Source: Frankiales bacterium (GTDB lineage Bacteria > Actinomycetota > Actinomycetes > Mycobacteriales > SCTD01). Taken from it: 5,157 nt of DNA. Below the pieces are notes generated by a model. That model was given only the letters and a program-made list of their open reading frames with translations, had not been told where the DNA came from and did not search any database. Positions within the stretch are counted from its first letter, which is position 1. Every line of letters starts with the position of its first letter. The translations under genes were made by a program, and so were the position numbers. This document shows positions 5,041 through 5,157 of the stretch, piece by piece. The stretch lies in NCBI GenBank assembly GCA_025464795.1, contig JAODNB010000278.1:1-5157 (forward strand), given 5' to 3'.

Positions 5041-5157
5041 CGGCGCTGCTGGCTGCGCTGGCCGCGGGGGTCCTCTCGGCCGGCGCGCCCTCCCGCGTCC
5101 GGGAGGTCCTGCCGGCTCCGCCACCGGTCCCGGCGACAGGGCTGTCGCCGTCGATGG
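5034..5157 (+). CDS. tadC: TadC-like inner-membrane platform protein, 3' truncated by window end
   Basis: An open frame from GTG 5034 runs off the right edge after 41 codons. The first 18 residues (VLTALLAALAAGVLSAGA) form a hydrophobic span, followed by a Pro/Ala-rich stretch. It overlaps the tadB stop by seven bases (GTGCTGA), matching the coupling of the upstream genes. No strong ribosome binding site is seen. The T2SF domain that would prove the family is outside the window, so the call rests on position in the operon and the N-terminal membrane segment. Confidence 0.72.
   Translation, partial: MLTALLAALAAGVLSAGAPSRVREVLPAPPPVPATGLSPSM

Overview
The window is very GC-rich with dense coding and GTG-started, overlapping genes, which points to an actinobacterium. 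The gene order supports this. It matches a block conserved across Actinobacteria, known in Mycobacterium tuberculosis as Rv3662c-Rv3661-Rv3660c-Rv3659c-Rv3658c-Rv3657c. I recognised these families from memory of the proteins and ran no search. The genus cannot be read from the window.

Layout, left to right. (1) Positions 2-709, + strand: the 3' part of an Rv3662c-type gene of unknown function. Databases usually call this family 'oxidoreductase', but its sequence looks more like a Fic fold with a ruined active site. It is followed at once by a strong hairpin (720-749). (2) Positions 710-1004: a gene-free stretch between convergent genes, holding candidate terminator hairpins. (3) Positions 1005-1787, - strand: a SerB-like HAD-IB phosphatase with a C-terminal membrane segment, probably transcribed from a leaderless promoter. 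(4) Positions 1788-2054: a divergent intergenic region carrying, on the + strand, a structured RNA. Two adjacent long hairpins each expose the same C7 loop, the hallmark of the actinobacterial 6C small RNA. A third hairpin with a C5 loop lies just upstream. Two DnaA-box-like sequences and a 13-bp palindrome lie between the RNA and the next gene. (5) Positions 2055-5157, + strand: the start of a tight-adherence (Tad/Flp pilus) operon. It contains ssd (TadZ/MinD-like), tadA (secretion ATPase), tadB (inner-membrane platform) and the first 41 codons of tadC, joined by GTGA, GTGA and GTGCTGA overlaps. The Flp pilin and TadE/F-like pseudopilin genes would be expected beyond the right edge.

How the parts fit. 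TadA powers pilus assembly through the TadB/TadC platform. The Ssd/TadZ protein probably positions or gates the machine, and in mycobacteria has been linked to septum-site control. The HAD phosphatase, the Rv3662c-like protein and the 6C RNA are persistent neighbours of this operon, but their link to it is unproven. The main point of interest is the C-loop RNA between the HAD gene and ssd, in particular its third hairpin and the lack of a U-tract before ssd.
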